From positions 2,149,501 to 2,213,500 of the forward strand of contig NZ_CP060825.1 in NCBI RefSeq assembly GCF_014489615.1: a DNA stretch of 64,000 nt. The letters are read 5' to 3'. Positions 26,388-33,842 of the stretch are shown piece by piece. Made by a program: the position numbers and the translations under genes. Under the pieces are notes generated by a model. That model did not search any database, was not told the DNA's origin, and saw nothing but the letters and a program-made list of their open reading frames with translations. Numbering within the stretch: the stretch's first letter is position 1; every line of letters starts with the position of its first letter. The stretch comes from Streptomyces genisteinicus. Lineage in GTDB: Bacteria > Actinomycetota > Actinomycetes > Streptomycetales > Streptomycetaceae.

Positions 26388-28940
26388 ATGGGAACATCCC
26401 GACCCGTCGTGTTCCGTGCCGCGCTCACCACGCTTGCGGCCGCCCTCGCGGGCACCCTGCTCGTCCCGCCCGCCGCCACCGCGGCCCCCGGCCGTGACGA
26501 GCCCCGCTCCCACCCCGTGCGGGAGGGCGGCGGACGGGACACCGCGGCCGCCCGCACCCCCGCGTCCCTGTCCGGGGCGGCGCTCACGGCCCGCTCCCCC
26601 GCCCCGGCCCGCACCGGGGGTTATCCGCGCGAGACGGTGCTCGACCTGCCGCCGGAGAACCCCGCGGACAAGTCCCTCAAGCTCGGTCTGGCGCCGTACC
26701 ATTCGCTGGCCCCGCGGCTCAACGCCCTCCAGCGGCTGGGCGACCGGGTGAGCGTCGAGGTCGCCGGCCGTTCGGCGGGCGGCCACGAGCTGTACCTCGT
26801 CACGGTGACCGCTCCGGAGAGCGCGGCCGAGGCCCGTGAGCAGGACAGGATGCGGGACCTGATCGCCGGCGATCCGGCGCGGGCGGCGAAGGACCGGCGG
26901 ATCGGGGCCGCATACAAGACGCCGGTCCTCATCAACAACAACATCCACGGCAACGAGTGGGAGGGCACGGACGCGGCCCTGGAGTTGGTCGGGGAACTGG
27001 CGAAGGCGAAGGACGCCCGCACCGCCTCCCTGCTGGCCCGCAACCGGATCATGCTGAACGTCACGGCGAACCCGGACGGCAGGATCGCGGGCACCCGTGC
27101 CAACGCGGCGGGCTTCGACCTCAACCGGGACTTCGTGACCGCGTCGCAGCCGGAGACCCGGGCGATCCGGCGGATCGCGATCGAACGGCAGCCCGCCGTG
27201 ATGCTGGACCTGCACGGGTACGTGAACGGCACCCTGATCGAGCCGACGACCCCGCCGCACGGCGAGAACTACGAGTACGACCTGTTTCTGAAGAACGCCT
27301 ACGCCAACGCGCTCGGCATGGAGGCCGCGGTCAACGGCCTCGGCTACACGGCCGAGAAGGACGGGGTGCGGCCCGCCGTCATCCCGTTCCGGGACGAGAA
27401 GGAGGGCTGGGACGACTGGCCGCCCGTCTTCACCCCGCAGTACATGCCGTTCCAGGGCGCGGTCGCCTCGCACACGATCGAGTTCCCGATGACCGTCAAC
27501 AACAGCGCCTACACCACCCTGCCGGTGGCGGAGCTGCGCCGCCGGGCCGCGATCAACACGGACATCGCCGGGGCGGCGATGCGCGCGACGCTGGAGTACA
27601 CGGACACCCACCGCGCTTCGGTGATCGCCGACCAGATCGAGACGTTCCGCCGCGGGGCGGCCGGTGAGGCGCAGCGCCCGGTGTCGGAGGAGACCGTGCC
27701 CGGGGTGCCCGGCATCGGCCCGGAGGACGTGTACACGACCCGGTTCCCGCGGGCGTACGTCATCCCGGCGGGGCGCGGCCAGCGGTCGGCGGTGGCCGCG
27801 GCACGGCTGGTGGACCATCTGGTCGCGAACGACGTGCGGGTGGAGCAGGCGCGCAGCGGTTTCGTGCTGGCGGGCCGCGCCCACCCGGCGGGCTCGTACA
27901 TCGTCGACATGCACCAGCCGAAGCGGGGCATGGCCAATGTGATCCTGGCGGACGGGCGGGACATCAGCGCGGACGTCTCCACGATGTACGACATCTCGGG
28001 GTGGAGCCTCGGCCTGCTGTGGGGGGCGACCGTGGAGCGGTCCGAGCGGCGGGCGCCGCGGGTGCCGACCCGGGCCGTGCGCGCGGCGTCCGCCACCGGG
28101 TACGTCGCCCCGTACGGCGACCTGGGGCTGCGGCTGGACGACCCGGCGGAGCTGGCGGCCGTCAACTCCCTGCTGGCGCAGGGTGTCCGGGTGCGCCGTG
28201 CGGCCGACGGCTCGGCGGTGGTGCCCGGTTCGGCGCGGGGTGCGGCCCGGGTCCTCGCGGAGCGGCTGGGGGTCCGCTTCGAGGCGGCGGCACGCCGGGG
28301 CGTGACGGAGATGCGCCGCACCCGGGTGGCGGCGGCGGTGACGTCCGGGGAGCTGTTCGCCCTGCGTGAGATGGGGTTCGGGGTGGAGCCGGTGTCCACG
28401 GCGGTGCTGAACGCGGGCTTCGACTGGTCGCGGGCGGACGCGCTGTTCGTGTCGGCGGGGCTCGACCACGGGGCGCTCACTCCTGCCGCGCGGGCGGCGT
28501 TCGGGGCGAGCGGGGTCCCGGTCGTCGGGCTCGGGGAGACGGGCGCCGCGTTCAACGCGGCGGCGCGGCTGCTTCCGGTGACGGCGGTGACGGGCAACGG
28601 CGACGCCAACGGGGTGGTGCGGGTGACCAACTCCGGGGGTGCGATCACCGGCGGCGCGCCCGGGCACACGTTCGTCTACGCGCCGGGCTGGTTCACCGCG
28701 CTCGGTGACGGGGTGCGGGTGGAGCAGTCGTACGGTGCCGGGAACCCGCTGGTCGCCGGTCACTGGCGGGCGGAGGAGGACGGCGGCGGCGGTCCGTCGG
28801 AGGCGTCCGGACGCGCCTCGGTCGTCTCGGGCACCGCGGCGTCCGGCGCCCCGGTGGTGCTGTTCGGCACGGAGCCGCTGTTCCGGGCGCACCCGAAGGG
28901 GATGTACGCGCAGATCGGGCGGGCGCTGCTGGCGCGCTGA
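26388..28940 (+). CDS. Secreted M14 zinc carboxypeptidase-family protein
   Basis: Exported peptidase of 850 aa. The signal peptide ends near residue 34 (PPAATAA). The M14 catalytic domain (about 75-420) has the zinc ligands H187 and E190 in NIHGNEWEG, H276 in LDLHGY and the general base E365 in HTIEFPM; NPDGR and FDLNRDF complete the fold. All catalytic residues are present. A C-terminal region of about 400 residues carries several mixed alpha/beta segments and may bind substrate or the wall. The ATG at 26388 follows CGAAAGGTC. Confidence 0.92.
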   Translation: MGTSRPVVFRAALTTLAAALAGTLLVPPAATAAPGRDEPRSHPVREGGGRDTAAARTPASLSGAALTARSPAPARTGGYPRETVLDLPPENPADKSLKLGLAPYHSLAPRLNALQRLGDRVSVEVAGRSAGGHELYLVTVTAPESAAEAREQDRMRDLIAGDPARAAKDRRIGAAYKTPVLINNNIHGNEWEGTDAALELVGELAKAKDARTASLLARNRIMLNVTANPDGRIAGTRANAAGFDLNRDFVTASQPETRAIRRIAIERQPAVMLDLHGYVNGTLIEPTTPPHGENYEYDLFLKNAYANALGMEAAVNGLGYTAEKDGVRPAVIPFRDEKEGWDDWPPVFTPQYMPFQGAVASHTIEFPMTVNNSAYTTLPVAELRRRAAINTDIAGAAMRATLEYTDTHRASVIADQIETFRRGAAGEAQRPVSEETVPGVPGIGPEDVYTTRFPRAYVIPAGRGQRSAVAAARLVDHLVANDVRVEQARSGFVLAGRAHPAGSYIVDMHQPKRGMANVILADGRDISADVSTMYDISGWSLGLLWGATVERSERRAPRVPTRAVRAASATGYVAPYGDLGLRLDDPAELAAVNSLLAQGVRVRRAADGSAVVPGSARGAARVLAERLGVRFEAAARRGVTEMRRTRVAAAVTSGELFALREMGFGVEPVSTAVLNAGFDWSRADALFVSAGLDHGALTPAARAAFGASGVPVVGLGETGAAFNAAARLLPVTAVTGNGDANGVVRVTNSGGAITGGAPGHTFVYAPGWFTALGDGVRVEQSYGAGNPLVAGHWRAEEDGGGGPSEASGRASVVSGTAASGAPVVLFGTEPLFRAHPKGMYAQIGRALLAR

Positions 28941-28947
28941 CGCGACG

Positions 28948-28989
28948 GCCCGGGGTCCCTCGTCCCGTGCGGGGCGAGGGAACCCGGGC
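28948..28989. terminator. Bidirectional hairpin between the M14 peptidase and ohr
   Basis: GCCCGGG-GT-CCCTCG (28948-28962) pairs with CGAGGG-AA-CCCGGGC (28975-28989); only the GT/AA step is imperfect. It lies between two convergent genes. Confidence 0.75.
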
Positions 28990-28995
28990 GTGCGG

Positions 28996-29418
28996 TCAGA
29001 CGGCCAGGTCGACCGTGATGTTGCCGCGGGTGGCCTTGGAGTACGGGCAGACCTGGTGGGCCTTCTCCAGGAGGTCCCTGGCGGTGGCGGCGTCGACGTT
29101 CGGGATCGTGGCGGAGATCTTCACGATGATCCCGAAGCCGTCGTCGTTCTTGCCGATGCCGACCTCGGCGGTGACCGTCGAGCCGCTGATGTCCGCCTTC
29201 TCCTGGCGGGCGACGACGCCGAGGGCACCCTGGAAGCAGGCGCTGTAGCCGGCGGCGAACAGCTGCTCCGGGTTGGTGCCGGCGCCGTTGCCGCCCATGG
29301 CCTTCGGCGGGTTGACGACGACGTCGAGCACGCCGTCGTCGGTGGCGACGCGCCCGTCGCGGCCGTTCTCGGCGGTGGCCACGGCGGTGTAGAGCACGTC
29401 GGACTGCTGGATGGACAT
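28996..29418 (-). CDS. ohr: Organic hydroperoxide resistance protein
   Basis: Thiol peroxidase of the Ohr/OsmC family, 140 aa, which reduces organic and fatty-acid hydroperoxides. Both redox cysteines are present: C61 (GYSACFQGAL) and C124 (VCPYSKATRG). The spacing and the VCPYSKA motif are those of Ohr proper rather than OsmC. The ATG at 29418 follows AGGAGGAACG. It is transcribed downstream of the quinone-reductase-like gene in the same direction, a plausible oxidative-stress pair. Confidence 0.95.
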   Translation of the reverse strand: MSIQQSDVLYTAVATAENGRDGRVATDDGVLDVVVNPPKAMGGNGAGTNPEQLFAAGYSACFQGALGVVARQEKADISGSTVTAEVGIGKNDDGFGIIVKISATIPNVDAATARDLLEKAHQVCPYSKATRGNITVDLAV

Positions 29419-29497
29419 GAGTCGTTCCTCCTGCTGGTTCGCCGCGACTCGCGCCCACGATCGCGACGGCTGGGCATGAGCCTAACGGGTGAACGTC

Positions 29498-30514
29498 TCA
29501 GCCCAGCGAGACGATCATCTTTCCGGTGTTCTCGCCGCGCAGCATCCCGGCGAAGGCGTCGTAGCCGCGCTCGATCCCTTCGACGACGGTCTCGTCGTAC
29601 TTCAGCTCGCCCGAGGCGATCCAGCCGGCGACGTCCTCGGCGAACTGCCGCTGGAGGTGCTTGTGGTCGTTGACCAGCATGCCGGTCAGCCGCAGCCGCT
29701 TGCCGATGACCAGGGCCAGGTTGCGCGGGCCGGGGGTGGCCTCGGTGTTGTTGTACTGGGCGATCATGCCGCAGATGGTGGCGCGGCCGCCGACGTTGAA
29801 GGACGAGATGGCGGCTTCGAGGTGGTCGCCGCCGACGTTGTCGAAGTAGACGTCGATGCCGTCGGGGGCGGCGTCCTTGAGCTGCTGCGCGACGGGGCCG
29901 TTCTTGTAGTTGAAGGCGGCGTCGAAGCCGTACTTCTCGACGAGGAGCTTGACCTTCTCGTCGGAGCCGGCCGAGCCGATGACCCGCGAGGCGCCCTTGA
30001 TCCGCGCCATCTGGCCGACCTGGCTGCCGACCGCGCCGGCCGCGCCGGAGACGAAGACGGCGTCGCCCTCCTTGAAGGAGGCCACCTCGAACAGGCCCGC
30101 GTAGGCGGTGAGTCCGGTCATGCCGAGCACTCCGAGGTAGGCGGAGAGCGGCGCGAGGGAGGCGTCGACCTTGACGGCGTGCTGGGCGGGGACGCTCGCG
30201 TACTCGCGCCAGCCGAGACCGTGCAGCACGTGGTCGCCGACCTCGAAGCCCTCGGCCGCGGAGGCGACGACCTCGCCGACAGCGCCGCCGTCCATCGGGT
30301 GGTCGAGCTTGAACGGCGGGGTGTAGGACTTCACGTCGTTCATCCGGCCGCGCATGTAGGGGTCGACCGAGAAGTGCAGGTTGCGCACGAGGACCCGGCC
30401 CTCGGCGGGCGCGGTCACCTCGGTCTCGCGGAGCGCGAAGTCCTCCGCCTCGGGCCAGCCGTGCGGACGGGCGACGAGGTGCCATTCACGGCCGGACGCG
30501 GGAAGTGCGGACAT
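29498..30514 (-). CDS. NADP-dependent MDR oxidoreductase (CurA-like)
   Basis: Medium-chain dehydrogenase/reductase of 338 aa lacking zinc ligands, similar to leukotriene B4 12-hydroxydehydrogenase and CurA-type enone reductases that reduce alpha,beta-unsaturated carbonyls. It has the DPYMRGRM motif, the nucleotide-binding run VSGAAGAVGSQVGQMA, the YFDNVGGDHLEAA loop and FAGMLRGENTGKMIV at the end. The ATG at 30514 (MSALPASGREW) follows a GGAGG sequence. It is divergent from a MarR regulator, with a TTGACA box and two palindromes between them. Confidence 0.92.
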   Translation of the reverse strand: MSALPASGREWHLVARPHGWPEAEDFALRETEVTAPAEGRVLVRNLHFSVDPYMRGRMNDVKSYTPPFKLDHPMDGGAVGEVVASAAEGFEVGDHVLHGLGWREYASVPAQHAVKVDASLAPLSAYLGVLGMTGLTAYAGLFEVASFKEGDAVFVSGAAGAVGSQVGQMARIKGASRVIGSAGSDEKVKLLVEKYGFDAAFNYKNGPVAQQLKDAAPDGIDVYFDNVGGDHLEAAISSFNVGGRATICGMIAQYNNTEATPGPRNLALVIGKRLRLTGMLVNDHKHLQRQFAEDVAGWIASGELKYDETVVEGIERGYDAFAGMLRGENTGKMIVSLG

Positions 30515-30545
30515 GCTGCGAGCCTCCAGGAGAGCTTCGTAATAC

Positions 30546-30558
30546 TTCAGAACCTGAA
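30546..30558. promoter_or_regulatory. Palindrome 1, likely MarR operator
   Basis: TTCAG-AAC-CTGAA, a 5-3-5 inverted repeat. It lies downstream of the likely transcription start of the oxidoreductase gene. It uses the same half-site as palindrome 2, with the arms in the opposite order, 25 bp away centre to centre. Confidence 0.5.
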
Positions 30559-30562
30559 ACAA

Positions 30563-30591
30563 CCATGCAGCTGAATATTTCAGATTGTCAA
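30563..30591 (-). promoter_or_regulatory. Promoter of the MDR oxidoreductase gene
   Basis: On the minus strand a perfect -35 box TTGACA (30591-30586) is followed after 17-18 bp by a weak -10 (GCATGG/CATGGT). Palindrome 2 fills the spacer, so a bound regulator would block RNA polymerase. Confidence 0.45.
30571..30583. promoter_or_regulatory. Palindrome 2, likely MarR operator
   Basis: CTGAA-TAT-TTCAG, a 5-3-5 inverted repeat located between the -35 and -10 boxes of the oxidoreductase promoter and just upstream of the MarR gene. Confidence 0.55.
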
Positions 30592-30613
30592 GCATATGGG
30601 TATCGTGGTGCCC

Positions 30614-31051
30614 ATGGCCGCCCAAGGAACAGACCCCCTGACCGTCGAGGTCGTCGAGCTCATCGGCTCCGTCGTGGCCCGCTACCACGACGAGTACGAG
30701 CGGGCGGCCGCCGAGCACTCCCTCACCGGCGCCCAGGCCCGGGTTCTCGGGCTCCTGTCCATGGACGCGCTGCCCATGCGCCGCATCGCCCGGACGATGA
30801 AGTGCGAGCCGTCGAACATCACCGGCATCGTCGACCGCCTGGAGGTCCGCGGTCTCGTCGAGCGCCGCCCCGACCCGGGCGACCGCAGGGTCAAGCTGGC
30901 CGCGGCCACCGACGAGGGCCGGGAGCTGGCCCGGCGGCTGCGCACCTCGCTGGACTTCGCCCGCGAGCCGCTCGCCGAGCTCACCGCCGTCGAACGCGCG
31001 CTCCTGCGCGACCTGCTCAGACGGATGCTCGGCGACGCCACCGGGACCTGA
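30614..31051 (+). CDS. MarR-family transcriptional regulator
   Basis: Winged-helix repressor of 145 aa with dimerisation helices at both ends and the MarR DNA-binding core PMRRIARTMKCEPSNITGIVDRL, split here as recognition helix SNITGIVDRLE and wing RRPDPGDRRVKLAA (the conserved DxRxxxxxLT-like wing). The start is ATG 30614 or ATG 30596; neither has a strong ribosome site. It is divergent from the MDR oxidoreductase, so the likely model is repression of both genes through the paired CTGAA/TTCAG palindromes, with release by an electrophile or oxidant; the ligand is inference. Confidence 0.92.
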   Translation: MAAQGTDPLTVEVVELIGSVVARYHDEYERAAAEHSLTGAQARVLGLLSMDALPMRRIARTMKCEPSNITGIVDRLEVRGLVERRPDPGDRRVKLAAATDEGRELARRLRTSLDFAREPLAELTAVERALLRDLLRRMLGDATGT

Positions 31052-31069
31052 GACGCCCGGGTCCGCGCG

Positions 31070-31810
31070 TCACAGGCACCACCACAGGAACCGCTCGCAC
31101 GTCGGCGACGGCGACGGAGCGGGCGCGGGCCCGGACGGCGGCGGGGGCTGCTGGGACGGCGCCTGGGTGCCGGGCCCGTCCGACGGGGCGCCGTCCGACG
31201 GCGAGGGCGACGCCGACGGTCCGGAGCCCTCCTCCGACTCCCCGGTCGCCGACGGCGAGGGGCTCGCCTCCCCCTCGGCGGCCTCCGCCGTACCCGTGCC
31301 GCCCGTCTCCGGCCCGCGGACCGGCACCGCGGTCCGCCCGGCGGACGGCGACCCGGACGAGGCCACCGGCTGTTCCGTGACCTCCGCCAGCCCGTCGGGC
31401 ACCGGCTCCTCGGACGGGGTGGGCTCGGCCGTCTCCGACTCGACGACGGCGCTCTCCCGCACCGCGGTCGCCGCGCCGTCGTCGCCCGGGCCCTCCGCGA
31501 ACTGCGCGAAGCCCAGCGCGCCGGCGGCCAGCACCAGACCCACGGTCCCGATCGCCAGCCTGCGCCCGCGCCTCCTGCGCGCCCTGCGGCCCACCGGAGC
31601 CGGCTTGCGGCGCGACGCGGCCTGACGGCGGGCGCTGCGCGGCCCCGGCCGTGCGGGTTCCGGCTCGGGCTCGCGCTCCAGCTCGTGGACGACGGTGTCG
31701 GCCGCCGGGGCGGCGAAGCTGAGACGGCGGAGCTCCTCGACGGGGGTGCCGCACCCGGCACAGGCCAGAGCGCCGTTGAGGTGCCGTCCGCACGGGTGGC
31801 AGTAATCCAT
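31070..31810 (-). CDS. SCO2400-family protein, zinc ribbon plus membrane anchor
   Basis: Protein of 246 aa. The N terminus is a small zinc ribbon (MDYCHPCGRHL and CAGCGTPVEEL, four cysteines). A basic Arg-rich segment (about 60-85) and one membrane helix (about 88-106, IGTVGLVLAAGALGFAQFA) follow. An acidic Pro/Ser/Gly-rich low-complexity extracytoplasmic tail comes next, and the protein ends in TCERFLWWCL with two Cys. This layout is that of the Streptomyces family named after SCO2400. The function is unknown; the cytoplasmic ribbon with an external tail suggests a sensor or scaffold (inference). Confidence 0.85.
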   Translation of the reverse strand: MDYCHPCGRHLNGALACAGCGTPVEELRRLSFAAPAADTVVHELEREPEPEPARPGPRSARRQAASRRKPAPVGRRARRRRGRRLAIGTVGLVLAAGALGFAQFAEGPGDDGAATAVRESAVVESETAEPTPSEEPVPDGLAEVTEQPVASSGSPSAGRTAVPVRGPETGGTGTAEAAEGEASPSPSATGESEEGSGPSASPSPSDGAPSDGPGTQAPSQQPPPPSGPAPAPSPSPTCERFLWWCL

Positions 31811-31941
31811 GGCCTTGGGAGGCTATGCGGAAGGAACGTTCGAGAGGCGGGCCGCTCTGTGAGGATCCTGTGTGGAATCACATCCTCCGCGGCGTGCCCG
31901 CTCGCGGTGTCCCCACCCGGCGCGCGGGCAGGATGCCGGGC

Positions 31942-32508
31942 ATGAGCCCCGACGCCCCCTTCGGCCCCCTCGACTTCCAGCTCGTCCTGCTCCGCCGGAT
32001 GGCCGACCAGCGGCCCGAGCTCGTCGACGACGCCCGCCGCCGGCTCGGGGTCACGGTCTCCGCGATGCGCGAGGCGAACCGCCGCTGGCAGGCGATGTGC
32101 CGCTCCCCCCGGGCCCGCGGCGCGCTCTCCCGCTACCGCTCGGTGCTCGGCGCCCCCGAGGCGTCCGGGCCCCGCCGCATCGGTGACCTGGAGTGCGAGG
32201 CCCACCTGTGGCCGGTGCCGCTCTGGCCCGGACTGCGCTTCGAGGTGCTGGCCGTCGCCGGGAGCGGGGCAGTCTGGAACGAATGGCTGGTGCGGGCCCC
32301 GGGTGCCGCGGGACCCGTGCTGCGCACGGCGGACGACCTCGTCCCCTGGTCGTGCACGGTCGACGAGGTCGCCCGCGCCTTCCCCGGGGCCCGCCCCCTG
32401 GAGGGCACCGCCCCCACCCGCTTCCGCCTCGCCCTCCCCGGCTCCGGGACCCCCGCCACGGCCCTCACCGCCGACTTCACCTGGGGACTGCTCCAGACGG
32501 TGGAGTGA
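31942..32508 (+). CDS. Hypothetical protein
   Basis: Protein of 188 aa, no signal peptide or membrane helix. The N-terminal part is helical (FQLVLLRRMADQRPELVDDARRRLG), followed by a beta-rich part with Trp residues (LWPVPLWPGLRFEVLA and GAVWNEWLVRAPG). I recognise no family. The ATG at 31942 has GCAGGAT 8-9 nt upstream; the ATG at 31933 is too close to that site. It is 168 nt upstream of the mreB-like gene in the same direction. Confidence 0.75.
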   Translation: MSPDAPFGPLDFQLVLLRRMADQRPELVDDARRRLGVTVSAMREANRRWQAMCRSPRARGALSRYRSVLGAPEASGPRRIGDLECEAHLWPVPLWPGLRFEVLAVAGSGAVWNEWLVRAPGAAGPVLRTADDLVPWSCTVDEVARAFPGARPLEGTAPTRFRLALPGSGTPATALTADFTWGLLQTVE

Positions 32509-32676
32509 CGGCCGCTGCGCGGTCCGCGCGACGCGCTCCGCGCACGGGCCCTCGGCCCGCGGCACGCCACCCCCGCCGGACGGGCCCGGGCCGGGCCCGT
32601 CCGGCCCAGCCCAGCGCGCGCCCCCGCCCGTCCGATCCGACGATGCGAACACGTACCGCACTCGGGAGGACTTGTC

Positions 32677-33834
32677 ATGACCGTCAGCCTTGAGCAGCTC
32701 CGGCGCTGCCATGTCGCCGTCGACCTGGGAGCCGCTCGGACCCGTGTCTTCGTGAAGGGCGCCGGGCTCGTCGTCGACGAGCCGAGCGTCGCCGCCGTGA
32801 ACACCCGCACCGGCGCCCTGATCGCCGTCGGAGCGCTCGCCGAGAAGATGACCGGCCGCACCCCGGACTACATCCGCGTCGCCCGCCCCGTCTCCGGCGG
32901 CACCGTCGTGGACATCGAGATGGCCCAGCGGATGCTCCGCCACCTGCTCGGCGAGAAGCTCCGCCGCCAGCTGCGCCGCAAGCCCCGCCTCAGGGCCGCC
33001 GCCAGCACCCCCCACGACAGCGACCCGCTCGCGCAGCGGGCGACGGTGGAGACCCTGGTGGGGCTGGGCGCCCGGCGCGTGGAGCTGGTGGACACGCTGA
33101 TCGCAGCGGCCGTCGGCTGCGGTCTCCCGGTGGAGCAGCCCACGGCCACCATGATCATGGTGTGCGGAGCGGCGACGACGCAGATCGCGGTGCTCTCGCT
33201 CGGCTCGATCGTGACCGCCGAACGCATCCCGGTCGGCGGCAACGCCATCGACTACGCCGTCATCCAGCACCTGCGCCACCAGCACGAGCTGCTGCTGCCC
33301 AGCCAGTCCGTCCGCCCCCTCCAGCTCGCGCTGCGGGGCAACGGCCTCACCGCACAGGGACCGGCGGTCACCGAGATCCACGGCCGGGACGTCGCCACCG
33401 GCCTCGCCCGGTCGGTACGGGTCGACACGGCCGCCGTGCGGGACGCGATCCACACACCGCTGACCTCCGTGCTCGACGGCATCGGCAAGGTGCTGCGGGT
33501 GTGCCCGCCGGACCTGGTGGCCGATCTGGTGGACCGCGGCATCATGATGGTCGGCGGCAGCGCCCTGCTGCCGGGCCTGGACCAGATGCTCAGGGACGCC
33601 ACCGGGATGCCCGTGCAGATCGCCGAGCGGCCGGACACCTGCGCCGTCCTCGGGCTGGGCGCGATGCTGGAGGGACGGATCAGGCCGATGGTGCTGGACC
33701 CGCTGGCGGACGCGATCCCCGAGGCGCAGGCCGGCGTGCGCACCGAGTTCCTGAAGCTCGGCGACGGCGACCGCGCGAGCGTGACCGCGGGCGCCGGCCC
33801 GGTGCGCGACGACGCCGCCGACGACGGATTCTGA
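32677..33834 (+). CDS. MreB/Mbl-like actin homologue with altered ATPase residues
   Basis: Actin-fold protein of 385 aa, similar in length to MreB (about 340) but with a longer C terminus. Phosphate-1 loop VDLGAARTRVFVKG (15-28) and the adenosine loop MMVGGSALLPGLDQML are recognisable. The phosphate-2 loop is atypical: MVCGAATTQIAVLSLG, where MreB has V-D-I-G-G-G-T-T-E. The conserved Asp and catalytic Glu are thus replaced (D to V, E to Q). It probably polymerises or binds nucleotide poorly, and may be a regulator of the true MreB. In Streptomyces, MreB/Mbl proteins act in spore-wall formation. The GAF kinase starts 8 nt downstream. Confidence 0.85.
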   Translation: MTVSLEQLRRCHVAVDLGAARTRVFVKGAGLVVDEPSVAAVNTRTGALIAVGALAEKMTGRTPDYIRVARPVSGGTVVDIEMAQRMLRHLLGEKLRRQLRRKPRLRAAASTPHDSDPLAQRATVETLVGLGARRVELVDTLIAAAVGCGLPVEQPTATMIMVCGAATTQIAVLSLGSIVTAERIPVGGNAIDYAVIQHLRHQHELLLPSQSVRPLQLALRGNGLTAQGPAVTEIHGRDVATGLARSVRVDTAAVRDAIHTPLTSVLDGIGKVLRVCPPDLVADLVDRGIMMVGGSALLPGLDQMLRDATGMPVQIAERPDTCAVLGLGAMLEGRIRPMVLDPLADAIPEAQAGVRTEFLKLGDGDRASVTAGAGPVRDDAADDGF

Positions 33835-33842
33835 GGCGCCGC

